From contig QXCQ01000200.1 of the NCBI GenBank assembly GCA_003576535.1, forward strand, positions 17,662 to 81,661: a stretch of 64,000 nt of DNA, in the 5' to 3' direction. Under the pieces are notes generated by a model, which worked only from the letters and a program-made list of their open reading frames with translations, had not been told where the DNA came from and did no database searches. The DNA is from Nakamurella silvestris. GTDB lineage: Bacteria; Actinomycetota; Actinomycetes; Mycobacteriales; Nakamurellaceae. Of the stretch, positions 29,897 to 39,700 are shown in pieces. Every line of letters starts with the position of its first letter. Position 1 is the stretch's first letter. The position numbers and the translations under genes are program-made.

Positions 29897-30749
29897 ACTG
29901 CCCGAGGTGGAGGTCGTTCGCCGCGGCCTCGTCGACCACCTCCAGGGGCGTCGATTCCAACAGATCGACGTCCTGAACCCCCGGGCGGTCCGCCGACATC
30001 TCGGCGGGCCGGCCGAGTTCTCCTCGTTGCTGGTGGGCCGCCGGGTCGATGTGGTCCGCCGCCGTGGCAAGTACCTGTGGTGGGCCCTGGACAACGGTGA
30101 CGCGGTCCTGGCCCACCTCGGGATGAGCGGCCAGTTCCGGATCGGCGCACTGCCGCCCCTGGTGATCCCCGATTCGCCGCACCTGCGGGTGCGGCTGGCC
30201 TTCGACGACGGCGGCGCGGATCTGCTCTTCATCGACCAGCGGACCTTCGGCGGCCTGTCCTACTCCGAGGGCGGGGCGGACCTCCCGTCGGAGATCGCCC
30301 ACATCGCCATCGACCCGCTCGATCCCACCTTCGACCTGGACACCGCGGTCGCGGCGCTGCGAGCCAAGAAGACCGGTGTGAAGCGCGCACTGCTGGATCA
30401 GACCGTTGTCTCCGGGATCGGCAACATCTATGCCGACGAGGCGCTGTGGCGCGCTCGACTGCACTACGAACGCCCCGCCTCCTCGCTCACCCGGGCGCAG
30501 GCCCGCGAGGTGATCGTCGCGGCCACCGAGGTGATGAACCAGGCCCTGGTCGCCGGCGGCACGTCCTTCGACGCCCTGTACGTCGCCGTCAACGGCGAGT
30601 CGGGGTACTTCGACCGCTCCCTGAACGCCTACGGGCAGGAGGGTGAGCCCTGCCCTCGATGCGGCACACCGATCCGGCGTGAGGCGTTCATGAATCGTTC
30701 GTCCTTCTTCTGCCCGGTCTGTCAGAAAGCACCCCGCAGCTCTCGGTGA
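29889..30749 (+). CDS. mutM: formamidopyrimidine-DNA glycosylase
   Basis: A 286-residue bifunctional glycosylase/AP lyase that removes 8-oxoguanine and FaPy lesions. After removal of the initiator residue the N-terminus is PELPEVE, with catalytic Pro and Glu; [17 protein letters not shown] carries the conserved Lys, and [12 protein letters not shown] is the H2TH region. The C-terminal zinc finger is intact here (CPRC...CPVC). The last 36 codons lie inside a 116-bp direct repeat whose second copy is at 33839. The gene's 3' end has therefore served as the junction of an inserted islet, and this copy keeps a functional reading frame. Confidence 0.95.
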   Translation: MPELPEVEVVRRGLVDHLQGRRFQQIDVLNPRAVRRHLGGPAEFSSLLVGRRVDVVRRRGKYLWWALDNGDAVLAHLGMSGQFRIGALPPLVIPDSPHLRVRLAFDDGGADLLFIDQRTFGGLSYSEGGADLPSEIAHIAIDPLDPTFDLDTAVAALRAKKTGVKRALLDQTVVSGIGNIYADEALWRARLHYERPASSLTRAQAREVIVAATEVMNQALVAGGTSFDALYVAVNGESGYFDRSLNAYGQEGEPCPRCGTPIRREAFMNRSSFFCPVCQKAPRSSR

Positions 30750-30757
30750 TCCTCGGC
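30642..30757 (+). repeat. 116-bp direct repeat, left copy (mutM 3' end)
   Basis: Bases 30642-30757 match 33839-33954 with one mismatch by eye: 30721 is G (Cys codon TGT of the zinc finger), while the right copy has A (TAT, Tyr). It covers the zinc-finger coding end of mutM, the stop codon and 8 bp beyond. Confidence 0.95.
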
Positions 30758-30990
30758 AGAGGCAGTATCTCTGGCCGCCCTCGCAGGCATCGGATCGCCG
30801 CCCTGGAAAGCGCTGCGGCCAGCGACGGCGAAGTACTCGCTGCTCGTCCGGCCTGAGCAGGATCTCCACACCCGGGCGACGCAGCAATGTGCGTTCGTGT
30901 CAGCAGTCCCGCGTCGGCGGTGACGTCGTGAGCGGAAGCTCGCTGCCTGCCGGTCGAGCCCCGTTCCTGAGGTCGTGTCGATCCGTGGGC

Positions 30991-31995
30991 TTATCCGAGG
31001 TGTCGACGCCAGAACGGGTCGTCGGTCCAGCTCTCGGGGACGCCCATGCCGCGCAGGTTCATCGCTGACCGAGTCCGGATCAGTCCATGGAGCCGGTTCG
31101 CCCAGTTGCTACGCGGGGAGACTTTCCCGAGGACCGACTGCAGGGAGACGAGGACAGGGTAAAGCCGTTTCCTCGACCTCTCCGGCAGCGCCCCGTCCGC
31201 TTCGAGCCAGGGGACTGTTGGCGAGTTCGGGATCGCCGGGTAGACACCGAGGCCGACGTTCCACAGCCGGCCATGGTGAGCACAGACGTTGCGAACGCGG
31301 ACGTAGGTCTGCATCCACGACTCGAGCACGGGCGTTGTCAGTCCAAGGCATTTGGCGACCGCGGTTCGGTCGGCCCGGCGTTTGAGGTTCCTGTACGCGC
31401 TTGTGAGCTGGCCGACGGTCAGGGTCTCGACCATGAGCCAGGAGGGCGGTAGCTCAGGGGAGCCATAGGTCGTGAGGTAGTGCTCGAGCGCCGAGCCGTG
31501 GACCAACGGATCCTCGCCGGCGTCAGGGGTGCCGCGGAGCCGATCTTCGGAGATGTCCCGCACGATCTTCAGGAGCCCGGCGTGCCTGCCCCGGTCACGG
31601 AAGTGCGAGGCGTCCAGGTACCAGTGCGGGTCACCGTATGCCGTGGACATATGGTCGGTCAGCGCCGCCCGCACGGCGACTTCGACCCGCTCGAGGGCGT
31701 CCATCACGATCAGGCGCAGCGCGCGGTCGAATACGTAGAGGTCGAGGAGATCGTCGAACGTCGTGCCAACTCGAAGGACGTGGTCCGGGCCGCCGAGCTG
31801 AAACGGGATTGTGTAAGGGGAGAGGCGGTAGTAACCGATGTGGCGCAGATACCGGAGCGCGCGCTCTTTGTCGGGGATGTCCAGCCCTCGGTTTGCCAAG
31901 CGGTCGACGAGAGCGTCCAGCGCCATCGCCGACTTGTCGTAGCTCAGGATTCCACGCGGGCGGGAGTTGCGAGGTCCGCCGCGCGGCTGAGGCAT
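30991..31995 (-). CDS. Abi_2 (AbiD/AbiF) family abortive infection protein
   Basis: A 334-residue protein of the Abi_2 family, which includes lactococcal AbiD and AbiF phage-exclusion proteins. Seen: LSYDKSAMALDALVDRLANRG at the N terminus (in part ALDALVDRLANRGL), IGYYRLSPYTIPF (about residue 50), LYVFDRALRLIVMDALERVEV, and the HEPN-type RNase signature RNVCAHHGRLWN near residue 235, matching the RNxCxHHxRLW pattern. It is probably an RNase-like toxin kept silent until phage infection. ATG at 31995 follows AGGAG 6 bases upstream. The 5' leader folds into two competing stems (32009-32061). It is 3' of the CoiA-like gene in the same islet. Confidence 0.88.
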   Translation of the reverse strand: MPQPRGGPRNSRPRGILSYDKSAMALDALVDRLANRGLDIPDKERALRYLRHIGYYRLSPYTIPFQLGGPDHVLRVGTTFDDLLDLYVFDRALRLIVMDALERVEVAVRAALTDHMSTAYGDPHWYLDASHFRDRGRHAGLLKIVRDISEDRLRGTPDAGEDPLVHGSALEHYLTTYGSPELPPSWLMVETLTVGQLTSAYRNLKRRADRTAVAKCLGLTTPVLESWMQTYVRVRNVCAHHGRLWNVGLGVYPAIPNSPTVPWLEADGALPERSRKRLYPVLVSLQSVLGKVSPRSNWANRLHGLIRTRSAMNLRGMGVPESWTDDPFWRRHLG

Positions 31996-32008
31996 CGGCG
32001 TCTCCTGT

Positions 32009-32066
32009 ACTTGGGAAAGAGAAAATCCCCCAAGTGCGCATCGTCGAGAGGCGTGGGGGATGTAGT
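32009..32066 (-). ncRNA. structured leader/small RNA upstream of the Abi_2 gene
   Basis: On the minus strand, ATCCCCC (32055-32061) can pair with GGGGGAT (32025-32031), and ACTTGGG (32029-32035) with CCCAAGT (32009-32015). Both stems are perfect 7-bp helices sharing the same G-run, so they compete or form a pseudoknot, and the distal one reaches to 14 bases before the Abi start. A family of such RNAs (abiF motif) is known upstream of Abi_2 genes; membership here needs a covariance search. Confidence 0.6.
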
Positions 32067-32072
32067 CACGCG

Positions 32073-32080
32073 AGAATAGC
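32073..32080 (-). promoter_or_regulatory. extended -10 promoter element for the Abi RNA
   Basis: TGCTATTCT-like extended -10 (TATTCT at 32073-32078, preceded by TG), placing a transcript start about 32066 just before the structured RNA. No good -35 is seen, as is usual for extended -10 promoters. Confidence 0.45.
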
Positions 32081-32359
32081 ACAGGTCGGTCCGGACTGCG
32101 GGACCCAGAGGTGCGCGATGTCGAGGATCCTTCACCGGTGCCGCGTTGACTGTCGGATTGATGCCATGGGCTTCCACGGACGGCTTCGCGCGCTTCGCCG
32201 GATCGATCGAACGGACGACCCACTCGGAGATCGCGACGAAGCCCTGCACGTCCAGTGCGATCAGGCGTTCCTTCGGCTGCGCTGACGAGTCATGACGATG
32301 CTGCTGCGGTTGCGACTCCTGGTCCGAGCTCCTGCAGGGGATGCTGTCCGGCCCAACCG

Positions 32360-33670
32360 TCATGTGCGGCGAAACCAATTGGCAATCGCCTTCCACCATG
32401 GCCCGTGTGACGGATGTGGGTCTTTCGACCGTTGGGCCGTCGTGGCCGCTCTATCAACGGAAGGGGCCGCGCGAGTTGCTGGGGCAGAGTGGCGGTTGGT
32501 CGGATCCGGCGCGGCCGGGCCGGCGTCGAATTCAACGGACGGTTCAGACGGGAATACGTCGAGGGGCAGCGGAAGGTGGTGATCTTCTGGGGTCGACGGA
32601 CCCTGCGGCCGGACGTCCTGCAAGGTCGGCGGCTCCGGTTGCTGCTGAGGAGCCTTGTTGCTGCTCGGCGGAGCAGAGCGTCTTCGCCTTTCGTGCGCTG
32701 CTTCGGCTCGGGCGAGGTCGTCGCGCAATGCCCAGACCCTCGCTCGTTTCTCAAGACCGGTGCGCTTCGTCAGGACGACAGCCCAGGTCAGCACCCGAGC
32801 GCCGCTGATGATCTGGGCGAGGACCGTCGCCAGCGAGAGTTCGTTGCGGACTAGTGCTCCGCGGTTGAGGTCGAACACCGCAATCGATCCGCTCGCGTAG
32901 AGTCGGGCGGTGCGTTCCTGCGAGTCGTCTTCCCACGGCCTCTGCAACTCACGACGGTTGTCCTTGTTCCGCACGGCCACGTAGATGCCGCCATGCTCGA
33001 AGACTTCGCTGTTGAACGCGATGAGCATTCGGTCGCGCGGTGCGCCAGGTTGCTGCCAGGGGAACATCCAGATGGTGCGCGCGGCACCTGCCGACGAGCG
33101 CTGCACCGTTCGCCGGAGGAAATCTGTATTCCATCGCTGATATTCCAGGACCAAGTTCTGCTCCGGCAGGTAGACATCCGCGCGCGTTGGCGAGTGCTCG
33201 ATCACCGCCTCAGCTCCCAGGCGCTGAGCGATCTTGAACAGCCGAACCTTCATCCACAAGTGTTCGTCGCCTTCAGGCCCGCCACCTCCGACCAGTGTGG
33301 ACGGATCCTGTTCGATCTCGCCGCTCTCCACCCGCATCTCGACCAGGTTGTGGGAGCAGCCTCCGAGACGGACCGCGAGGAAGCGCAGCCCGCTCCGGCT
33401 CATACGCTTGGCCACCAGCAGGGTGCCGCACGACTCCACAAGGCACTTCACTCGGACGGCGGGGTTCTTGTAGATCAGCGCCCAGTCGGCGTGGTCATTG
33501 ACGCACACCTCGATCGGGCCGTCAACGCCAGGCAAATCCAACACAAGGCCGCGAATCTTCACGCGCTGTGTCCGGTGCGAGGCATGCAGCTCCGGCTTGG
33601 TGACCGTCACGTCGCCGGCGATGGGTGACCTCGCTCTGTGGGGCATCGAGCCTGACGCGTCGTGAGCCAT
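32360..33670 (-). CDS. CoiA-like nuclease-domain protein
   Basis: A 436-residue protein resembling the competence/recombination protein CoiA. The N-terminal zinc-ribbon-like part (about residues 70-110) has CLVESC and a later CSHN. The nuclease core follows: [16 protein letters not shown] (about 136-151), [11 protein letters not shown] with the catalytic Asp (about 160-170) and [11 protein letters not shown] with the E-x-Q pair (about 175), the PD-(D/E)XK pattern of CoiA. The C-terminal ~130 residues are Pro/Arg/Ala-rich and end in a basic [12 protein letters not shown]. It shares strand and islet with the Abi_2 gene. A defence or DNA-uptake-related role is inference. ATG at 33670 is assumed; it lies 169 bp from the right repeat. 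Confidence 0.65.
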   Translation of the reverse strand: MAHDASGSMPHRARSPIAGDVTVTKPELHASHRTQRVKIRGLVLDLPGVDGPIEVCVNDHADWALIYKNPAVRVKCLVESCGTLLVAKRMSRSGLRFLAVRLGGCSHNLVEMRVESGEIEQDPSTLVGGGGPEGDEHLWMKVRLFKIAQRLGAEAVIEHSPTRADVYLPEQNLVLEYQRWNTDFLRRTVQRSSAGAARTIWMFPWQQPGAPRDRMLIAFNSEVFEHGGIYVAVRNKDNRRELQRPWEDDSQERTARLYASGSIAVFDLNRGALVRNELSLATVLAQIISGARVLTWAVVLTKRTGLEKRARVWALRDDLARAEAAHERRRRSAPPSSNKAPQQQPEPPTLQDVRPQGPSTPEDHHLPLPLDVFPSEPSVEFDAGPAAPDPTNRHSAPATRAAPSVDRAATTAQRSKDPHPSHGPWWKAIANWFRRT

Positions 33671-33838
33671 GTCCCATTGTTACCGGCTCCCTCCGACATC
33701 GGGCGGCCATTCCCGATGGGGTCCGGGGCGGGGCTCCTCAACCCAGGAGAGGTCCCAACCGCAGGTGGGGCCGCGCACGCCTCACCTCGGTCAAGCCCTG
33801 ACCTACCGAAGTTGGAACTCGGACTCCGGTGGGCGCGA

Positions 33839-33954
33839 GGTGAGCCCTGCCCTCGATGCGGCACACCGATCCGGCGTGAGGCGTTCATGAATCGTTCGTC
33901 CTTCTTCTGCCCGGTCTATCAGAAAGCACCCCGCAGCTCTCGGTGATCCTCGGC
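33839..33954 (+). repeat. 116-bp direct repeat, right copy (mutM 3' remnant)
   Basis: Carries the codons for [15 protein letters not shown] through the stop, but with the fourth zinc-ligand Cys changed to Tyr. No mutM body precedes it, so it is a non-coding remnant marking the right edge of the islet. Confidence 0.92.
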
Positions 33955-34079
33955 GGTCGGCCTGTACCCGTCCGGGTCGGCGCAGGACCGTTGTCGCCGG
34001 TGCCACAAGCCATTTCGCCTTCCTTCGGCACCCTTTCAGTTTGGAATGAAAGCGCCGCGTTTGTCCTTCTCGATTGCGC

Positions 34080-34109
34080 TTGACGACGCGGCGGAACGGC
34101 GAGTTAACT
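34080..34109 (+). promoter_or_regulatory. possible promoter of the DeoR-sensor gene
   Basis: TTGACG (34080-34085), an 18-base spacer, TTAACT (34104-34109), about 107 bp before the GTG start. The leader contains AATTGTCAATT, a near-dyad. The gap 33955-34215 is markedly richer in A/T than its surroundings and shows no gene. Confidence 0.35.
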
Positions 34110-34215
34110 CGGAAGCGGTCGGCCGATTGAATTGTCAATTGGTCCGCCGGGGGTACCGACAATTCACCGTGCCATTCTTCGAACGACTCGGTGTGGTCTC
34201 GACGAGGAGGCGAGT

Positions 34216-34785
34216 GTGAGTCCAGACGTACGGACGGTTGATTCCGCCGCCTACGCGCGCCGACTGGGTGCGAGTTTCCTGCCGGGTGAGGTGGTCGCCC
34301 TCGACGAATCCGATGAGAGCCTTTTGCTGGCAAGCTCAATCGGAACAGTACGGGATCTCACGGTGCTGACGACCGGCCTGGACGTTGCCCAGCTGTTGTG
34401 GGACCGGGTGGATGTCCGGGTGGTCCTGATCTCCGGGGTCATCGATCGGCAGACCAGGAGCGTGGTCGCCGCCGGGCCCGGATCCTTCGCCCTCGGACGG
34501 CAGATCTCCCGTGGCTTTTTCGGCGGCTCCTCCTATTCCCCGGCCTCCGGTCTGTTGGAGCGGTATCCCGGCCTGGCACACACCAAGAAACTGCTGGCCG
34601 ACCAGTGCATCACCTGCCACGGACACATTTTCGCCAGCAAGGTCGACCATTTCGCGCTGTACACCTCCGTCACCTTCGACCGGATCGCCGAGCTGAGCGT
34701 GATCAACGGGGAGGCACCGGTCCCCACGGGCACCGAGCCGGTCGACCCCCCGACCGCCGCTCCGAAACTCCTGCTGCAAGGCTGA
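34216..34785 (+). CDS. DeoR-type sensor domain protein lacking the HTH
   Basis: A 189-residue protein that matches the C-terminal effector domain of DeoR-family sugar regulators: LTVLTTGLDVAQLL (about residues 50-63), VRVVLISGVIDRQTRSVVAAG, the GRQISRGFFGGSSYSPASGL segment and the KVDHFALYTSVTFDRI end. The usual DeoR N-terminal winged helix is missing: only ~35 residues precede the domain and they do not look like a HTH. A very good ribosome site (GAGGAGG) sits right before GTG 34216, so this short form is the real product. It may bind a sugar phosphate without binding DNA, or act with another DeoR protein; that is inference. Confidence 0.65.
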   Translation: MSPDVRTVDSAAYARRLGASFLPGEVVALDESDESLLLASSIGTVRDLTVLTTGLDVAQLLWDRVDVRVVLISGVIDRQTRSVVAAGPGSFALGRQISRGFFGGSSYSPASGLLERYPGLAHTKKLLADQCITCHGHIFASKVDHFALYTSVTFDRIAELSVINGEAPVPTGTEPVDPPTAAPKLLLQG

Positions 34786-34822
34786 GGGTTTACGTCCCTG
34801 CCCGGGTGGTTATCGTCGGATC

Positions 34823-36277
34823 ATGGCCCTCAAGCGCGAATACCCCTCGGTCCGCACCACCGACGAACTGCCCGACCCGCGTGAGGTGCCGCCGGTGACT
34901 CCGATGCCGCACCCGATCGACGTCGCCCTGCGCAACCTGACCCTGTCGGCGAACCATGGCCGGCTCTGGATGGGGGTGGCCGCGGCGGGGGTGATCGCCG
35001 GAGGCCGATGGCGACGTGCCGGCATCCGCGGACTGTTGTCGTTGTCCGCGGCCAGTCTCATCTCCAACAGCCTGATCAAACCGGTGGTCAAACGCCGGCG
35101 GCCGGACATCGAGCGGACCAAACTGGCCCGCCGGATCGGGCACAAGCCCTGGACGTCCTCCTTCCCGAGCGGGCACTCGGCCTCGGCGGCTGCCTTCGCC
35201 ACGGGGGCGGCCCTGGAACTGCCCCGGGCCGGCCTGGTCCTCGGACCGCTCGCCGCCGCAGTGGCCTACTCACGGGTGCACGTCGGGGTCCACTACCCCA
35301 GTGACGTGGTGGTCGGTGCCGCGGTCGGTGCCACCACCGCCGTCATCGGTCGCAAGTTGTGGCCGGTGCGGCCCGCCGCGGCCGCGCTGTGCGCCGAGGC
35401 GACGGCCCCGGCACTGCCGCAGGGGAAGGGCCTGGCGGTGGTGGTCAACACGAAGTCGGGCTCGGCCGAGGACGCGGCCTCCTCGATCTCCCAGATCCTC
35501 CCGGGCGCGGTGATCATCGAATGGGACCCCTCCGACGACGCCCCGGAGATCGCCGACCTGCTCGACGAGCACAGCGGGCTGCGGGCTCTGGGTGTGGCAG
35601 GCGGGGACGGCACGGTCGCCACCGTCGCCGGGATCGCACTGGAACGAGGGCTGCCGTTGGCCGTGTTCCCGGCCGGCACCCTGAACCACTTCGCCAAGGC
35701 CTTGAACCTGACCACCGACGAGGACACGGCGCAGGCGCTGACCCAGGGCACGGCAGGCGGGGTCGACGTGGCACTGCTCGACGGCATCCCCTTCCTGAAC
35801 ACCGCCTCCGTCGGTGGGTATCCCGAGCTGGTGCTCCTGCGCGATCGGCTCGCCGCGCGGATGGGCAAATGGCCGGCCGCTGCCGTCTCGGCCTGGCGGG
35901 TGCTCCGCCGGGCGGAGCCGATGGAGCTGGTGCTCAACGGACAACCGGAGAAGGTCTGGACGCTGTTCGTGGGCAACGGCCACTACACCCCGCGTGGGCT
36001 CTCCTCGGCCTGGCGGGACGAGATGTCCGACGGGCTGCTGGATGTGCAGTTCGTCCGGGCGGACCCGCCGTTCTCGCGGCTGCGCGCGGTGGTCGGGTCC
36101 TTCGTCGGTCTGGTCCAGTACAGCAAGGTCTACGGGTCGATCCAGACCTCCGACCTGCGGGTGCGGATGGCGGACAAGGCACGCTCGGTGGCCCACGACG
36201 GCGAGGTCGCCGAACCACGGGATGATGTACGGATCACCGTCGCGCCGACCAGGCTCACCGTCTACCGCGCCGGCTGA
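34823..36277 (+). CDS. PAP2 phosphatase / diacylglycerol kinase fusion
   Basis: A 484-residue bifunctional lipid enzyme. N-terminal PAP2 domain (about residues 30-185): KPVVKRRRP, the SFPSGHSAS motif with its catalytic His, and SRVHVGVHYPSDVV with the nucleophilic His and Asp, all three phosphatase motifs present, on several membrane helices. C-terminal DAGK/YegS-like catalytic domain (about 200-484): VVVNTKSGSA, GGDGTVATVAG (nucleotide site, about 258) and FPAGTLNHFAKAL. It could remove a phosphate from a lipid phosphate and phosphorylate a diacylglycerol-type lipid, so recycling lipid carriers is plausible. The fusion is known in actinomycetes. ATG at 34823. Confidence 0.9.
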   Translation: MALKREYPSVRTTDELPDPREVPPVTPMPHPIDVALRNLTLSANHGRLWMGVAAAGVIAGGRWRRAGIRGLLSLSAASLISNSLIKPVVKRRRPDIERTKLARRIGHKPWTSSFPSGHSASAAAFATGAALELPRAGLVLGPLAAAVAYSRVHVGVHYPSDVVVGAAVGATTAVIGRKLWPVRPAAAALCAEATAPALPQGKGLAVVVNTKSGSAEDAASSISQILPGAVIIEWDPSDDAPEIADLLDEHSGLRALGVAGGDGTVATVAGIALERGLPLAVFPAGTLNHFAKALNLTTDEDTAQALTQGTAGGVDVALLDGIPFLNTASVGGYPELVLLRDRLAARMGKWPAAAVSAWRVLRRAEPMELVLNGQPEKVWTLFVGNGHYTPRGLSSAWRDEMSDGLLDVQFVRADPPFSRLRAVVGSFVGLVQYSKVYGSIQTSDLRVRMADKARSVAHDGEVAEPRDDVRITVAPTRLTVYRAG

Positions 36278-36335
36278 AGCCGATCCGAGCCCCGCCGAAC
36301 CGGGTGGGCTCGGCGACACCCGAGGAGGAGATGCG

Positions 36336-36626
36336 TTGGACACCGATCCGGACCAGCAGATCAGAGTGACCGCCTGGGTCCACGGGATGGTCCAGGGGGT
36401 GGGATTCCGCTGGTGGACCCGATCCCGCGCGCTCGAACTCGGGCTGGTGGGAACCGCCGCGAACCTGGCCGACGGTCGGGTCGAGGTCATCGCGGAGGGG
36501 CCCCGCGCAGCCTGCGAGGACCTGGTGGGGCTGCTGCGGACCGGTACGACCCCGGGCCGGGTGGACCTGGTGGTCGAGCGATTCGATCCGGTCAAGGGCG
36601 GATTCAGCGGGTTCCGGGAACGCTGA
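36336..36626 (+). CDS. acyP: acylphosphatase
   Basis: A 96-residue acylphosphatase hydrolysing acyl-phosphate bonds. Signature elements: AWVHGMVQGVGFRWW with the catalytic Arg, then LVGTAANLADGRVEVIAEG with the catalytic Asn. The start is TTG at 36336, the only in-frame start that fits; GAGGAGGAG ends 6 bases upstream and decides it. It lies between the lipid kinase and smc, the same acyP-smc order as in mycobacteria. Confidence 0.92.
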   Translation: MDTDPDQQIRVTAWVHGMVQGVGFRWWTRSRALELGLVGTAANLADGRVEVIAEGPRAACEDLVGLLRTGTTPGRVDLVVERFDPVKGGFSGFRER

Positions 36627-36789
36627 TGGACAACACGCGAGGCCCTGGCCTGGCGTGACGGAGGCGGCTTCCCGGCGCGGTAGCCTTCCTGATGCGACTG
36701 GCATCGGTGGCCGCCGCCGGAGAATGACCGCAGATCGTAGGTCGCGCCCTGCCGGAAGGCGGCGGGAGCTTTGAGGGGAGTGACTTCAC

Positions 36790-39700
36790 ATGTATCTCAA
36801 GAGTCTGACCCTCAAGGGATTCAAGTCCTTCGCCTCGGCCACCACCTTGAACTTCGAGCCGGGTATCACCGCGGTCGTCGGGCCCAACGGCTCCGGTAAG
36901 TCCAATGTCGTCGACGCCATCGCCTGGGTGCTCGGCGAGCAGGGGGCCAAGGCCCTGCGCGGCGGCAAGATGGAGGACGTCATCTTCGCCGGCACGGCCG
37001 ACCGGCCCCCGCTGGGCCGGGCCGAGGTGACCCTGACGATCAACAACGCCGACGGCGCCCTGCCGATCGACTACAGCGAGGTGGCGATCACCCGGCGGAT
37101 GTTCCGGGACGGTGCCAGCGAGTACGAGATCAACGGCTCCTCCTGCCGCCTGCTCGACATCCAGGAGCTGCTCAGCGACTCCGGGATCGGCCGGGAGATG
37201 CACGTCATCGTCGGCCAGGGACAGCTCGACGCGGTCCTCTCGGCCCGACCCGAGGACCGCCGCGCCTTCATCGAGGAGGCGGCCGGTGTCCTCAAACACC
37301 GCAAACGCAAGGAGAAGGCCCTCCGCAAACTCGACTCCATGCAGGCCAATCTCACCCGGCTGTCCGACCTGACCGGAGAACTGCGCCGGCAGCTCAAACC
37401 GCTGGGCAGGCAGGCCGAGGTCGCCCGCCGGGCCGTCACCGTCCAGTCGGAGCTGCGGGAGGCACGGCTGCGGCTGCTGGCCGACGACTACGTCGGCCTG
37501 TCGTCACTGCTGGAGAAGGAGTCCGCGGACGAGGAGGCGGCCAAGGTCCATCGGGAGAAGACCCACGCGGATCTCGCCGCAGCCACCGAGGAACACGAAC
37601 GCGCCCAGGCGGCCCTGGTCGCGGCCACCCCGGCCCTGCAGGCCGCCCAGGACACCTGGTTCGCATTGTCGGCATTGGCCGAACGGCTGCGGGGGACCGT
37701 CGGGTTGGCCCAGGAACGGCTGCGGCACCTGTCCGCCCCGGTGGAGGCCGCCCGGCCCGGCCGGGACCCGGAGGAGCTCGAGGCCGCCGCCGAGGCCGCC
37801 GACATGGAACAGGCCGAGAAGGAAGAGGCCGTCGAACAGGCGAGGGAGACCCTGGCCGAGGTGGTGGCGGCCAAGACCGAGGCCGAGGCACGGCTGCGGG
37901 CCACCGAGGCGGAACTGCTCGCGGCCTCCGCGGCGATCGCCGACCGGCGCGAGGGGTTGGCCAAGCTCACCGGTCAGGTCGAGGCCGCGCGCTCCCGACT
38001 GACCGCCATCGGTGACGAGATCGCCCGGCTGTCCACGGCCCTGGCCGACTCCCAGGAGCGGGCCGAGATCGCCCAGCATGAGTTCGAGGTGCTGCGGGAA
38101 TCCGTCGGAGCCCTCGACGAGTCCGAGGTCGGACTGGACGAGGCCCACGAGGAGGCCGAGGCCGCGGCGGAGGCCGCCGCCGACCGGGTGCGGGCGCTGA
38201 CCGAGAAGGTGCGCGAGCTGCGGGGGGAGCAGAGTTCCCTCCGGGCCCGCGCGGAGGCGCTCGCGATGGGCCTGGACCGGCGGGACGGGGTCGGCTCCCT
38301 GCTGGCCCAGGCCTCGCGGCTGCCCGGCCTGCTCGGGTCGGTTGCGGCGGTGCTGACCGTCGAACCGGGCGCCGAGGCCGCGTTGGCCGTCGCCCTCGGA
38401 CCGGTGGCCGATGCGGTGGTGATGGACGGTGTGGACTCCGCCGTCGAGGCGATCTCGCTGCTGCGGGAGGAGGAGGGCGGTCGCGCCGGCCTCCTGCTCG
38501 GCGGTGCTGCGCCGGTGGACCGGTCCGGTTGGCCCGAGTTGCCCGCGGGTACCCAGTGGGCGGTCGACCTGGTCCGCGCCCCCGAGGCCCTCACCGCAGC
38601 CTTGACCCGGGCCCTCGACCGGGTTGCCGTCGTCGCCGACCTCGCCGCGGCCGGCGCGGTGGTCGCCGCAGCCCCCGGCGTCCGCGTGGTGACCCGTACC
38701 GGCGACCTGCTCGGCGCGGACTGGGCGGTCGGCGGCAGTGCCGGGAAACAGTCCGTGATCGAGATCCAGGCGGCCGTGGACGACGCCGAGACCCGGCTGG
38801 CCCAGGTGAGCACCGCGTTGGAGGAGACCGAGGCGGCGCTGTCCGGTGCCCGCGAGGAGGCCCAGCTGAGGGGGCGTGCCGCCGAGGCATCGTTGGAAGC
38901 CCTGAACCAGAGTGATGCCCAGCTCTCGGCGATCGGCGAACAACTCGGCCGGACCGGTGAGGCGGCCCGTTCGGCGAGCGCCGAGGCCGACCGGCTGCTG
39001 AAACAGCGGGAGGCCGCCCAGGACTCGCGGGAGCAGCACCGACTCTCGTTGACCGAGTTGGAGAATCGGCTGCACGCCGCCCAGTCGGAGGAGAGCCCGA
39101 CCGCCGTCGACTCCACCGAGCGGGATATCGCCGCCGAGGAGACGGCTGCGGCGCGACAGATGGAGATGGAAGCACGGCTGGTGCTGCGGTCCTCGGAGGA
39201 GAGGGCCAGGGCATCGGCGGGGGCCGGGGAATCCCTGCGCCGTACCGCCCGCGCCGAGCGGGAGGCACGCGCCCGGGCCGAGACTGCGCGGGCCCGACGG
39301 GCGGTGTCGGCTGCCGTGGCAGGCAAGGTCGTCGAGTGGGGGCAGCGCACCCTGGCCGAGTTGGAGGCCTCGCTGGCCGAGGCCGCGGCCGAACGGGACA
39401 CGGCCAGCGAATTCCGGGCCGAGGCCGAGCAGGCGGTGTTGGCCGCCCGGACGCTGCAGAGCGGACTGACCGCCGAATGGGAGAAGCTCAACAACGCCGC
39501 CCACCGGGACGAGTTGCAGCGCGCCCAGCAGCTGATGCGGATCGAGCAGTTCGTCACCCGGATGACCGACGAGTTCGCCGTCACACCCGAGGAACTCGTC
39601 GCCGAGTTCGGCCCCGAGGTGCCCGTACCGCCGACCCAGGCCGAGATGACCGAGTACGAAACCGCCAAGGAGCGCGGGGACACCGTCTCCGCACCGCAGC

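Larger units (their letters stand above)
30758..33954. mobile_element. 3.2-kb islet inserted at the mutM 3' end
   Basis: A unit of 3197 bp defined by the offset between the two 116-bp repeats. It carries an Abi_2 gene, its upstream structured RNA and a CoiA-like nuclease gene, all on the minus strand, and interrupts the mutM-acyP-smc neighbourhood. The structure is that of an element that integrates into a gene's 3' end and restores the frame. No integrase, transposase or tRNA is visible, so it is either non-autonomous, decayed, or formed by a duplication event. A 240-bp stretch 30758-30990 beside the left repeat contains no gene I can support. Confidence 0.8.

Noticed and set aside
33803..34339. 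Minus-strand frame across the right 116-bp repeat
   Set aside because: Antisense to the mutM remnant and the DeoR-like gene, no recognisable domain.
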